Positions 26,746 to 34,782 of a stretch of DNA of 64,000 nt are shown here, piece by piece. Every line of letters starts with the position of its first letter. Position 1 is the stretch's first letter. Where the stretch lies: contig JADHXR010000018.1 of the NCBI GenBank assembly GCA_016782865.1, forward strand, positions 1 through 64,000. The letters run 5' to 3'. The DNA comes from Phycisphaerae bacterium. Lineage in GTDB: Bacteria > Planctomycetota > Phycisphaerae > Sedimentisphaerales > Anaerobacaceae. The notes under the pieces are model-generated. The model did not search any database. It was not told the origin of the DNA and worked only from the letters and a program-made list of their open reading frames with translations. Position numbers and translations under genes: made by a program.

Positions 26746-28377
26746 TTAATGAGTCATAAGATAAATGATGATGTTCATTCCAAGCCGCTGCGAAGAGACG
26801 GATTCATAGCCTCTGGCCAGCGGATAGTGGACTTCGAGCCAGCCGGCCTCGAGATCGTAGGGGCTGTAAATCACCCTGAGATCTCCGTCGATGGTAGCGC
26901 CCAACAGGTACGGCTGATTATTCAACTGCGGTTTGCTCTTGGCTAATGACGGTGAATACCGCACGGTTGAGGCATCGAACAGGCTGCTGAATATATCGTT
27001 GCTCGGCGCGATCTGCTGCAGCGGCGCATCGGGCAGCAGCTTGTCCAGCTCCCGCCGGACGGCCGTATCGAAAGTGCCCAGTCCAAGGCCGTTATTGACA
27101 AGGAGCACACCGCCGTAGTTAAGGTATTTTTGCAGAGCGCTGACTTCTTGCTCGGAAAAGGAGAAGTTGTCCAGCCCCGTCAGGTACATGAACGGGTACG
27201 GCGAGAGGTCGTCCCGTCCGGCGTCGACGCCGACGCGTTTTAGATTCACTCGCACGGAGGTGTATCGCCGCAGTTTCATGAGCAACGCCGTCGCTGCGCC
27301 CGGATGCACGTTCCAGAGACCGTCATGCTTGATCTGGGCGAATACGAATTCATCCGTCGGTCTCTTCTGGTCGGCCAGGCCAAATACCTCGGGCCTGCCC
27401 TCGACAAGCCCGACCTCGGCGTAGCCCACGATGTATGCGGCCAGGTCGACTCCAATCTCATTGGCGCTATTGGTGTCATAGTAAGCGGCCTTTGGGAGTT
27501 CCTTGAGCCTCTCGGTATTGCGGTTCCATCCACAGCCCAGGCCGAACTTCGAAACGAGCACGCCAATCCGGCTGCCGACGTAAATGCCTTCCAGGAAGGG
27601 ATCGGACCTTTTGTTGCCCCGATACGATACCTTGTCAATATCAACAATCATGTGGTAGACCGGATGGTCGGCCGGGATTGTGCGAAAGCGAGAATCGCCA
27701 AAGGCCCGAAGGAAAATCTTCTTGGCCGACTCGTAGAAATATGGGGAACCGGCGATCGAATCGCAGATAATCATGCCGCCGTTCAGAACGTAGTCGCGCA
27801 GGGCCTGGATGTGTGAATCGCTCAGCCTTAACGTTCGCACGCCGCTGAACAGCAAGGCAGGCAGTTTCTTCGGGTCAAAGTGAAAATCATTGAGATTTGT
27901 GTTCTGCCAGTGATAGGTCAGATCCACTGCCCGCGAATTTTCCACGAATTTCTGCGTATCCGTGGGGCAGAGATTCCAATCGGCGATCTCCAATGCCTCG
28001 CCCGTCGTATCGACAAATGAGGCGGATTCACCCCAGATAACCTTTCCAACCAGGTAATCCGGTTGCGGGGGCTTCTTGCGCTCTGTTCTTCGCAGCGGCG
28101 TCGCGGGCAGCGGCAGAGGCGGCAGTGCCTCAGCCGCATTAATGCTCTTGCGCGGGGCTTTCTTCGCTTCCTTGGTGCCCAAATACTTGAACCAATCATT
28201 CTCCCCGGCGTGACAGCAAATCCCAACGGAAAAGACCTCCATCGCGACAAGAACAAGAAGCACGAGGAGGATTTTCGATTTGCGATTGCCGATTGGCGAT
28301 TGGCAGAACAGAAATCGAAAATCGCCAATCGAAAATCGAAAATAGTCTGATTTGACTTCATTTGTCGGTTGCATCAT
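26746..28377 (-). CDS. DUF4159-domain exported protein, first gene of MoxR operon
   Basis: 543 residues. The start at ATG 28377 is supported by AGGAG 6 nt upstream; a TTG at 28392 is in frame but weaker. The first 30 codons lie on repeat DNA (SDYFRFSIGDFRFLFCQ). A signal peptide follows (KILLVLLVLVAMEVFSVGICCHA). Two related Rossmann-like (GATase1-like) segments occur, near 185-330 (GVRTLRLSDSHIQALRDYVL, NGGMIICDSIAG) and near 385-530 (LDNFSFSEQEVSALQKYL, YGGVLLVNNG). The second is the DUF4159 domain. DUF4159 genes regularly accompany MoxR/VWA clusters in Planctomycetes. The biochemical role is unknown. Confidence 0.82.
   Translation of the reverse strand: MMQPTNEVKSDYFRFSIGDFRFLFCQSPIGNRKSKILLVLLVLVAMEVFSVGICCHAGENDWFKYLGTKEAKKAPRKSINAAEALPPLPLPATPLRRTERKKPPQPDYLVGKVIWGESASFVDTTGEALEIADWNLCPTDTQKFVENSRAVDLTYHWQNTNLNDFHFDPKKLPALLFSGVRTLRLSDSHIQALRDYVLNGGMIICDSIAGSPYFYESAKKIFLRAFGDSRFRTIPADHPVYHMIVDIDKVSYRGNKRSDPFLEGIYVGSRIGVLVSKFGLGCGWNRNTERLKELPKAAYYDTNSANEIGVDLAAYIVGYAEVGLVEGRPEVFGLADQKRPTDEFVFAQIKHDGLWNVHPGAATALLMKLRRYTSVRVNLKRVGVDAGRDDLSPYPFMYLTGLDNFSFSEQEVSALQKYLNYGGVLLVNNGLGLGTFDTAVRRELDKLLPDAPLQQIAPSNDIFSSLFDASTVRYSPSLAKSKPQLNNQPYLLGATIDGDLRVIYSPYDLEAGWLEVHYPLARGYESVSSQRLGMNIIIYLMTH
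28270..28342. repeat. GATTTTCGATT-type repeat in 5' coding region
   Basis: Overlapping iterations of GATTTTCGATT / CGATTGGCGATT run for about 70 bases and form a loose palindrome with AAATCGAAAATCGCCAATC. The repeat encodes the residues between the start and the signal peptide of the DUF4159 protein. Confidence 0.7.
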
Positions 28378-28601
28378 TCTGACTCCTGACAAAAGCCCAC
28401 CCCCCTCGCCGAATTTACCACCCTTTTCTGGACATTATAGACGATTAACGGCAAGTTTTCAAGATCCTTTTAAGGTCGCAGCGTTTTTGCCCCCCTGATC
28501 GCGTTCGGATGCGCCCCTTGCAGCGGACGGGGCCATATCGTATGATTCATAATGTCGGCGACAAAAACACCTGGACAGCAAGTGACCGGAGACGACAGAA
28601 A

Positions 28602-30044
28602 ATGAATAGGCGAGAATTCCTGCGAAAATCGGTTTACTGCTCGGCGGCGCTTGCGAGCAGATTGTGTGCGGCTTCGGCCTCCGGACGCTGCCTAAATGTC
28701 GTGCTCATCATGACCGACAACCACGGCGCCTGGACCCTGGGCTGCTATGGAAATCCCGACATCAGGACTCCGCATATCGACCGCCTCGCGACCGAGGGTG
28801 TTCGTTTCACGAGAGCGTTCAGCTCGAACGCGGTGTGCTCACCGACGCGCGCCACCTATCTTACAGGGCTCATTCCGTCACAGCACGGAGTCCACTGTTA
28901 CCTGGGCCGTGGCGAAGCGCAAATGGGCGCCAAGGCGTACAGCACAATCGCCGAGTTCCGGACTCTGCCCCAAATCCTTTCTGAGAACGGATATGCCTGC
29001 GGGCTTGTCGGCAAATGGCACCTCGGCAACAACATGCGCCCACAGGAAGGATTCAGCTATTGGATCACCATGCCGCACGGGGGTACAAGCACATTTTACG
29101 ACGCGGAAGTCATCGAAGACGGGAAAGTCCGCATCGAACCGAAATACCTGACCGATCTCTGGACTGAGCACGGAACGAAATTTATCGAGCAGAACAAGGA
29201 CCACCCGTTCTTTTTGTTCTTGTCGTACAACGGACCGTACGGTCTCGGCTCGTCGCTCAACAAGCCGCCCCGCAACCGCCACACTCAATATTACAGCGAT
29301 AAGGACTTGCGATCTTTCCCCCGCGGATCGACACATCCCTGGCTTGTCAACAACAAACAGTATATCGGCAACGTCGATGCCATACGGCGGTACGCCTGCG
29401 AACTCAGCGCCATCGACGATGGTGCGGGGCAGATCATGCACACGTTGAAAGAACACGGGCTGGACGAGGACACGCTCGTGATCTTCACGGCCGACCAGGG
29501 CTGGGCCGGCGGTCAAAATGGGCTCTGGGGGATGGGCGATCACACTCGGCCACTGCATGCCTTTGACAGCACGATGCGAATTCCGTTGATATTTCGACAC
29601 CAGGGGACAATCCCCCCTGCTCGCAAGTCAAACCTGATGGTAAGCAATTACGACTTGCTTGTAACCGTTCTCGGGCACATCGGTTTGGCGGGCGAGGCAC
29701 CGAGTAACCCGAAGCCGCCCGGCCGGGATTATTCGCCCGCCTTGAAAGGAAAGAGTCTGCAATGGGACAATGTCGTCTTCTACGAATTTGAAAACGTCAG
29801 GGCTATCCGGACCGCAGAATGGAAGTACGTCGAGCGATTGCGGCAAGGCCCTCATGAGTTATACGATCTGAAAAATGATCCCAACGAGCGGTTCAATCTG
29901 TACGGCCAGCCGAAACAGTCCGACGTTCAGAAGGGACTCCGCACGAAGCTCTATCGGTTCTTCGACCGATACGCCGATCCGAAATACGATTTGTGGCGCG
30001 GCGGACGGTCCAAGACGCACCTGCTCAGCGGCAAAGCCTGGTAA
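28602..30044 (+). CDS. Tat-exported sulfatase, Cys-type formylglycine site
   Basis: Type I sulfatase of 480 residues, hydrolysing sulfate esters, probably of algal or host glycans. It begins MNRREFLRKS, a Tat-like twin-Arg signal. The alkaline-phosphatase fold starts at VVLIMTDNHGAW with the metal Asp-Asn pair. The formylglycine motif is Cys79-Ser-Pro-Thr-Arg, so the protein needs a formylglycine-generating or anaerobic sulfatase-maturating enzyme, which is absent from the window. Later metal and substrate residues are seen in KWHLGNN and in TADQGWAGGQNGLWGMGDHT. I chose ATG 28602 because it directly precedes the twin-Arg signal; an ORF from 28509 lacks this logic. It is 235 bases before a Gfo/Idh gene on the same strand. 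Confidence 0.92.
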   Translation: MNRREFLRKSVYCSAALASRLCAASASGRCLNVVLIMTDNHGAWTLGCYGNPDIRTPHIDRLATEGVRFTRAFSSNAVCSPTRATYLTGLIPSQHGVHCYLGRGEAQMGAKAYSTIAEFRTLPQILSENGYACGLVGKWHLGNNMRPQEGFSYWITMPHGGTSTFYDAEVIEDGKVRIEPKYLTDLWTEHGTKFIEQNKDHPFFLFLSYNGPYGLGSSLNKPPRNRHTQYYSDKDLRSFPRGSTHPWLVNNKQYIGNVDAIRRYACELSAIDDGAGQIMHTLKEHGLDEDTLVIFTADQGWAGGQNGLWGMGDHTRPLHAFDSTMRIPLIFRHQGTIPPARKSNLMVSNYDLLVTVLGHIGLAGEAPSNPKPPGRDYSPALKGKSLQWDNVVFYEFENVRAIRTAEWKYVERLRQGPHELYDLKNDPNERFNLYGQPKQSDVQKGLRTKLYRFFDRYADPKYDLWRGGRSKTHLLSGKAW

Positions 30045-30065
30045 CTCGCCAACCTGGATCAGAAA

Positions 30066-30192
30066 GCCTGTCATTCCGACCGGAGTCCCAACGCAAGTTG
30101 GGACCCGTTCGACTGCGCTCAGGACAGGCTGCGTGGAGGAATCTATTCTTGAACAGATCTCTCCATTCCACCTTCGGCTCGGAGTCGAGATG
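30066..30192. repeat. Dispersed REP-type repeat between sulfatase and oxidoreductase
   Basis: Begins TGTCATTCCGACCGGAGTC, contains the hairpin GTCCCAAC-GCAA-GTTGGGAC and TGCGCTCAGGACAGG, and ends CGGAGTCGAGATGACA. This is the general design of bacterial TCATTCCGA repeats. No gene is present. Confidence 0.7.
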
Positions 30193-30279
30193 ACACAGAC
30201 TTCTAAGAGTTGTAGCGACGGGAGCAGAGCGGTATAATGGAGCGTCGAAAGTCAGTGCATATAACAAGGGACGTACTTC

Positions 30280-31638
30280 ATGAGAGATAGTAACACAAAT
30301 CGCCGACAGTTTCTAAAGAGCCTGGGCGGCGCTGCGTTAGGTGCGGCGGGTTTTCCCTACATCGTCCCGTCGTCGGTGCTCGGCGCAAACGGAGCCGTGC
30401 CGCCGAGCGAGAAAGTCGCCATGGGATTCATCGGCGTCGGCAGCATGGGGGGCGGGCATCTGCGAACATTCCTCGGATACGACGACGTGCAGGCCGTCGC
30501 CGTCAGCGATCTGCGCGAGATGTTTCGCCAGAGGGCCGTCGAGAGGGTCGCCAAGCATTACGGTGGCAAAGGTTTCAAAGCCTATCGTGACTATCGCGAG
30601 TTGCTCGCCCGGGACGATATCGACGCCGTGACGGTTGTGACACCCGACCATTGGCACGCGCTGATAGGTATCGAAGCCGCCCGCAATCGCAAGGACATGT
30701 ATTACGAAAAGCCGTTGGCCATGAGTGTCACGGAGGCAAAGGCGGTGCGAAGTGCGGTCAATCGCTACGGCGTCGTCTTCCAGTTCGGCGCGCAGCAGCG
30801 GTCCGACGAGAAATTCCGCTTTGCCTGTGAGCTGGCGCGGAATGAAAAGATCGGCAAGCTCCTGACGATAATGGTCAGCTCGTACGCCAGTATCACCTGC
30901 CCGAATCAACCGAACCAACCCGTCCCGGATAAGGACGAGTTCGACTATGACACATGGCTCGGTCCGGCGCCATGGAAGCCATACACGTACGAACGATGCG
31001 CCTCGCGAGCGATGGGAACCGATGGTATGTGGACGCATATTTACGACTATTCGCTGGGCGGCCTCGGCGGCGCCTGGGGAATCCACCACGTCGATATCGC
31101 CCAGTGGGGCAACGGAACCGACGAGACGGGTCCGCTCGAAATAGAAGGCACAGGCGTCATCCCCGCCGACGGCCTGGCCGACACGCCCGTTGAATGGGAG
31201 GTCGAGCACACGTATGCCAACGGAGTCAAGATGATCCACGCGAGCACGAGGATCGCCATCAAGCGTGCGAGACAATTCGAAGTCCGCAAAGGCCCCGGGA
31301 TACTGTTTATCGGCACCGAAGGCTGGGTCCTGGTGGGCCGGGGATATCTCGACGCCGAGCCCAGGTCCCTGCTGACCGCGATGATCGGCCCCGATGAAAT
31401 TCACCTGCCGCGGAGCAACAATCACCGCCGCAATTTTCTAGAGTGCGTCAAGAGCCGCCGGCGAACGATGTGTCCCGTCGAAACGGCGCTGCGCTCCGAC
31501 ACGATCTGCCACCTCGATGACATCGCAATAAGATTGGACCGAAAGCTCAAATGGGACCCGGAGCGCGAAGAATTCATCAACAACGACCAGGCCAACAGAT
31601 TGCTAACCCGCCCCATGCGAAGCCCCTGGCGGCTATAA
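30280..31638 (+). CDS. Tat-exported Gfo/Idh/MocA-family oxidoreductase
   Basis: 452-residue NAD(P)-dependent sugar or inositol oxidoreductase. A Tat signal (NRRQFLKSLGGAALGAAGF) precedes the Rossmann motif GFIGVGSMGGGH (about 49-60). The family EKP motif is at 143-145 (YYEKPLAMSV). The catalytic-domain segment GGLGGAWGIHHVDIAQW carries the conserved His. Planctomycetes carry large families of such exported oxidoreductases, often beside sulfatases, and here it follows one. A role in oxidising sugars released by the sulfatase is plausible but unproven. The C-terminus (about 400-452) is complete. Confidence 0.9.
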   Translation: MRDSNTNRRQFLKSLGGAALGAAGFPYIVPSSVLGANGAVPPSEKVAMGFIGVGSMGGGHLRTFLGYDDVQAVAVSDLREMFRQRAVERVAKHYGGKGFKAYRDYRELLARDDIDAVTVVTPDHWHALIGIEAARNRKDMYYEKPLAMSVTEAKAVRSAVNRYGVVFQFGAQQRSDEKFRFACELARNEKIGKLLTIMVSSYASITCPNQPNQPVPDKDEFDYDTWLGPAPWKPYTYERCASRAMGTDGMWTHIYDYSLGGLGGAWGIHHVDIAQWGNGTDETGPLEIEGTGVIPADGLADTPVEWEVEHTYANGVKMIHASTRIAIKRARQFEVRKGPGILFIGTEGWVLVGRGYLDAEPRSLLTAMIGPDEIHLPRSNNHRRNFLECVKSRRRTMCPVETALRSDTICHLDDIAIRLDRKLKWDPEREEFINNDQANRLLTRPMRSPWRL

Positions 31639-31951
31639 GGAATGTGGTGCGAAATATCGCACCCTACGCGCTACTGCGGGCTTGAAATGGCAATCGGTAG
31701 GGTGCGATATTTCGCACCAATTGCTGATGGAATGAAATCATACCCGACTATAGACGGTGTTTTCGTGGCGCCGGGACGTATTTCTTTGCTATTGTGACAT
31801 TCAAGCGCCGCAAGTGAAGCCGATCTGTGCAGAGTGGGGCGTGCCAAACTATTCTCAACTATGGCATGATTAAGTTGTTGACAGTACCTTCACATATACT
31901 AAGCTGTGTTTCCGCGAGAACAAAACAGAATTGTGCATAACGAGGTGTATC
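31639..31951. other. Intergenic region with REP pair
   Basis: 313 bases. The left third is the inverted REP pair listed next. The rest is unassigned. A TTGTTGACAGT box at about 31873 resembles a -35 element for the following gene but has no well-spaced -10. Confidence 0.4.
31646..31718. repeat. REP pair, perfect 22-nt inverted repeat
   Basis: GGTGCGAAATATCGCACC plus CTAC (31646-31667) pairs perfectly with its inverse at 31697-31718 around a 29-nt spacer, and each arm is itself nearly palindromic. One-mismatch and variant copies lie at 32567-32588 and 36577-36598. Confidence 0.9.
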
Positions 31952-32254
31952 ATGGGACTTGACTCAGTTGAATTGCTTTTGGAAGTGGAGGCCACATTCA
32001 ACATTGACATTCCAGACGAGGAGGCAGCGGGAATAGTAACCATAGGGGAGTTACACAAAAGTATCTTGGAAAAGATGAGGGGCAGAAACACCAAGACCTC
32101 TTGCGGCTCCCAAAAGGCCTTCTATAGACTTCGTCGAACCCTTATGGATTTTTTTGGCGTAGAGAGACGTGAAATCCGTACCTGCACATCCACTGAAGAC
32201 ATGTTCCCTCGTGAGAATAGAAAGGAGATTTACCAAATTCTGGCTTGCCTGTGA
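31952..32254 (+). pseudogene. Acyl-carrier-like phosphopantetheine protein, C-terminally truncated
   Basis: 100 residues from ATG 31952, with GAGG upstream. It begins MGLDSVELLLEVEATFNIDI, in which DSVEL is the phosphopantetheine attachment motif (Ser5), and continues IPDEEAAGIVTIGELHKSIL like an acyl carrier protein. The N-terminal helix of standard ACPs is missing, as in a family whose members begin at this motif. The second part (RLRRTLMDFFGVERREIRT) also follows that family, but the end runs into RAYT-derived DNA from about 32220. There the same bases are read in another frame, giving an artificial tail and stop. The native C-terminus therefore seems lost. It is probably non-functional. 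Confidence 0.6.
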
Positions 32255-32549
32255 CGGTCAGGATGCGCCTGTATCGGGATCAAGAATGAAAAGGGGCGAG
32301 CACGGCGTTTGGCAGAGGCGGTTCTGGGAGCATCTCATTCGCGATCAGCAGGATTTTGCCAGGCATATGGATTATGTTCACTACAATCCGGTGAAGCACG
32401 GACATGCGAGGTGTCCTCATCAATGGAAACATTCGAGCTTTCACCGTTGGGTCAAAGAAGGAGTTTACAGACCCGATTGGTTGTGCCAATGCCGGGAGAA
32501 TAGCAACCCTCCTGATTTTGAGGCTATTTCTCATTCCGTCGGAGAATGA
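32220..32549 (+). pseudogene. RAYT transposase remnant (C-terminal half)
   Basis: About 110 residues of a REP-associated tyrosine transposase: RFTKFWLACDGQDAPVSGSR, then HGVWQRRFWEHLIRDQQDF, and the conserved MDYVHYNPVKHG and HSSFHRW segments. The N-terminal half with the HUH motif is absent, so it cannot be active. It overlaps the end of the acyl-carrier-like gene in another frame, and REPs GGTGCGAAATATCGCACC lie about 0.5 kb upstream (pair) and directly downstream (32567). Those REPs are probably its own substrates. Confidence 0.8.
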
Positions 32550-32566
32550 ATAGGTGTAAGGGAAAT

Positions 32567-32588
32567 GGTGGGAAATATCGCACCCTAC
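32567..32588. repeat. REP copy downstream of RAYT remnant
   Basis: It matches the left arm of the 31646-31718 pair with one change (C to G at the fifth base). It is a single copy, not paired. Confidence 0.75.
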
Positions 32589-32722
32589 ACGATCTAATCC
32601 GTGTTCCTCAGTCGGCAGTGTGGGCAATTCGTTTGCCCATGTTGTTGATCTGATGTAACCCGAACCGCATTGGTAGCGAACCTGCTCATCGGTGCTCACT
32701 TGGGGCAGAACGCACAAGACCG

Positions 32723-32932
32723 TCAATTCGTGAAGAGGTCGAAGAGGCTGCCTAATTTGCTCGAGTCTGCCTGGTAGAATTCTGTGTAGCGGCAGCTTGT
32801 GCATGTTACGGAGGTGAATTTTCGGCTCTGGACGTCGAAGATTTTGCTCCAGAACCCCCCTGCCGCTCTCATCTGGCCGGTTTCGCATTGGGTGTTGCCG
32901 CATTTGGGACAACTGTAGTTGAAGTTCTGCAT
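32723..32932 (-). CDS. Small zinc-ribbon protein, copy 1 (intact)
   Basis: 69 residues, starting at ATG 32932 with AGGAG 9 nt upstream. Two Cys pairs (SCPKCGNTQC and VTCTSCRY) form a zinc ribbon, and the segment FDVQSRKF separates them. It resembles small zinc-ribbon nucleic-acid-binding-like proteins of COG3478. Function unknown. It is the left member of a duplication: the gene, its ribosome-binding site and about 100 bases upstream recur at 34783-35096, with a divergent transporter gene between. Confidence 0.75.
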   Translation of the reverse strand: MQNFNYSCPKCGNTQCETGQMRAAGGFWSKIFDVQSRKFTSVTCTSCRYTEFYQADSSKLGSLFDLFTN

Positions 32933-33036
32933 CTTATGTTGCTCCTTTAGAATAACAGGTTCTCTTTGATAGACGCATGAGCACAGAGTTTCGTTCAAGG
33001 AATCCGCTTTCTTTGCGACAACTCCCATCTGACTTC
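32723..33036. repeat. Segmental duplication, left copy
   Basis: About 314 bases aligned with 34783-35096 in the same orientation, with roughly twenty-odd scattered differences. It covers the zinc-ribbon gene plus upstream DNA. Confidence 0.85.
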
Positions 33037-33119
33037 ATAATGAACTCGGGGGACATCCATCTATTTCCGGCAAAACGGAGTACGTAATGATTCTTCCGCG
33101 GGCATGCGATTGCGGGCGG

Positions 33120-34418
33120 TCATTTGAGGATGTTCAGCCTGGATGCTGCGCAGACCAATGTGGCCAGGAACATCACAACAATGCCCGCAACGGCGAGCAC
33201 TCGGGCCGGCGTCCCGAGCCTGAACTTCTGCTCCTTTATGAAGCGCGTCACGCAGTAGTAGTTGAGCAAGTAGTAAAGCGGCGCAACGCAGAGGCTCAGC
33301 AGCGCAACCAGCATGACCAGGGTGACCGGGTTCCTGACTGTCACCACCATCACGAAGGCGAACGTCGCCGCCACTGAAACGAATGCCCAATAGAGCCTCG
33401 CCCACCATTTCGCTCTCATGCCCGGCCGGAGAGTCGAGACGGTCTCGGCAAAGGACCGGGAGAAGCCGTCCATCACGGTGTATGTCGTCGAAAACATGGC
33501 CGAGAATGCTGCGATCATGAAAACGAAGTACATCCAGGACCCGATCTGTTGGACGTAGATGGCCGCCAGGGACTCGGCAAATTCCACCCCGTCGATTTGA
33601 CGGCTCGTTCCGTGAAGAAACATCGCCCCCAATAGAAGGAAGATCGAGGCCACGACGAAAGACAACACGTATCCTATTCTCATGTCCATCAGCGCCAAGC
33701 CCAGTATCCGGAGCCGGCTCGCCGAAGCCCCGGCTGCGGACTTGCCGGACGAAGCCAGCTCGGGGTGTTTTTCCAGCGTCCAGAGAGAGTGCCAGATGGA
33801 GACGTCTATCCCCGTAGGCATCCAACCTAGAATCGCGGCAATGAGAGGGATGGATCCTTGCGGAATAGACGGCACAACGAAATGTACGAACACGCCGGGG
33901 CGAGGAATGACCGGAATGAACACCGCCACCGTCGCCAGGAAAAGAACGACCATCATGATCTTGTTGAGAAAATCCAGCCAGCCGTACCCGCCGAGAATCA
34001 AGAAGGCAAGTACTGTTACAATGATCAAAGCACTGTAGAACTCGAAAGGCATTCGGCCCACGAATGCATAGAGTACGGCGGCAGCTATGCTGACGACACC
34101 GGCCAGAACCCCGATACCCTGGGCTACGGTTCCGAACAGGAGAATCCACAGGGCCCATCCCCTGGGGCCGGGAAGTCTCATGTACCCGGCGATGAGAGAC
34201 TCGCCGGTCGCCGCTGCGTAGCGCGGGCCGAACTCGAAGGCGTGATACTTGAACAGATGAGTCAGTGCCACGAGCCAGAGCAGTTGAAATCCGAACGCCG
34301 AGCCGGCCTTGGGACTCATGACGAGATGGCTCGCGCCGATGGCGGTCGCAGCCAGGAGCAGCCCCGGCCCCAATTTGCCGAACAAAGAAAAGATCCCCTT
34401 AGCTTCCCTTGTATTCAT
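33120..34418 (-). CDS. Divergent NRAMP-like transporter
   Basis: 432-residue polytopic membrane protein with about 11 hydrophobic helices. The opening GKLGPGLLLAATAIGASHLV aligns with the NRAMP start, but the canonical TM1 metal motif DPGN is replaced by AIGAS. TM6 reads GWMPTGIDVSIWHSLW instead of the MPHNLYLHS-type helix with its metal-binding Met. A conserved-looking AAFSAMFSTTYTVMDGFSR lies in the TM8 region. The fold is probably the same, but a Mn/Fe transport role is doubtful because both binding motifs differ. It lies between two copies of a zinc-ribbon duplication, on the same strand. Starts at ATG 34418. Confidence 0.78.
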   Translation of the reverse strand: MNTREAKGIFSLFGKLGPGLLLAATAIGASHLVMSPKAGSAFGFQLLWLVALTHLFKYHAFEFGPRYAAATGESLIAGYMRLPGPRGWALWILLFGTVAQGIGVLAGVVSIAAAVLYAFVGRMPFEFYSALIIVTVLAFLILGGYGWLDFLNKIMMVVLFLATVAVFIPVIPRPGVFVHFVVPSIPQGSIPLIAAILGWMPTGIDVSIWHSLWTLEKHPELASSGKSAAGASASRLRILGLALMDMRIGYVLSFVVASIFLLLGAMFLHGTSRQIDGVEFAESLAAIYVQQIGSWMYFVFMIAAFSAMFSTTYTVMDGFSRSFAETVSTLRPGMRAKWWARLYWAFVSVAATFAFVMVVTVRNPVTLVMLVALLSLCVAPLYYLLNYYCVTRFIKEQKFRLGTPARVLAVAGIVVMFLATLVCAASRLNILK

Positions 34419-34598
34419 AGCCTCGTGCGGTCCCAGTGCTCATATCTGACGCACGAGGATAGCAATAGCAAGCCAACATATCAAGAGCGGTCCGGCGTCC
34501 AAAGGCGGATTAACACACGAAGGACAACGGCCTGCGTGCCTTCGCCGTCAAAACAAATCCCGCAAGGCATCTTCAGACGGGATTACAGGGTTTTGTAG

Positions 34599-34620
34599 GG
34601 GCGACCCTGTGTGGTCGCCC
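34599..34620. repeat. REP hairpin GGGCGACC/GGTCGCCC
   Basis: A perfect 8-bp stem and 6-nt loop, upstream of the NRAMP-like gene. Confidence 0.75.
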
Positions 34621-34653
34621 AGGCAGGCTTCATGAAGAAAACACCTTGCCGAG

Positions 34654-34742
34654 TTCTCATTTGTTCTCAGCAGGAGATCATGGTATTTTGTGGGGCAAGG
34701 CAGAAAGACTCTTCAACAAGAAATCTCAGGCAACTCCATAGT
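34654..34742 (+). pseudogene. End-joined remnant of the 36-kb membrane-protein gene
   Basis: The left half (TTCTCATTTGTTCTCAGCAGG and on to GCAGAAAG) resembles the leader just before the membrane-protein gene at 35990. The right half (GCAGAAAGACTCTTCAACAAG to CCATAG) matches the last 40 bases of that gene, including the stop. The middle 0.5 kb is missing. Both halves meet at the shared CAGAAAG, which suggests a deletion through short homology. It makes no product. Confidence 0.6.
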
Positions 34743-34782
34743 AGAATGCAACGTGCTACCCGCGACAGAGCGTCCAGGATCT

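Larger units (their letters stand above)
34419..34782. other. Intergenic region with a REP hairpin and a gene remnant
   Basis: 364 bases. It contains the hairpin GGGCGACC-CTGTGT-GGTCGCCC (34599-34620), a typical GGGCGACC-type bacterial REP, and the membrane-gene remnant at 34654-34742. Otherwise nothing is recognised. Confidence 0.6.

Noticed and set aside
31870-31905. Sigma-70 promoter for the acyl-carrier-like gene
   Set aside because: A TTGACA-like box is present, but the best TATACT lies only 11 nt away; spacing is wrong.
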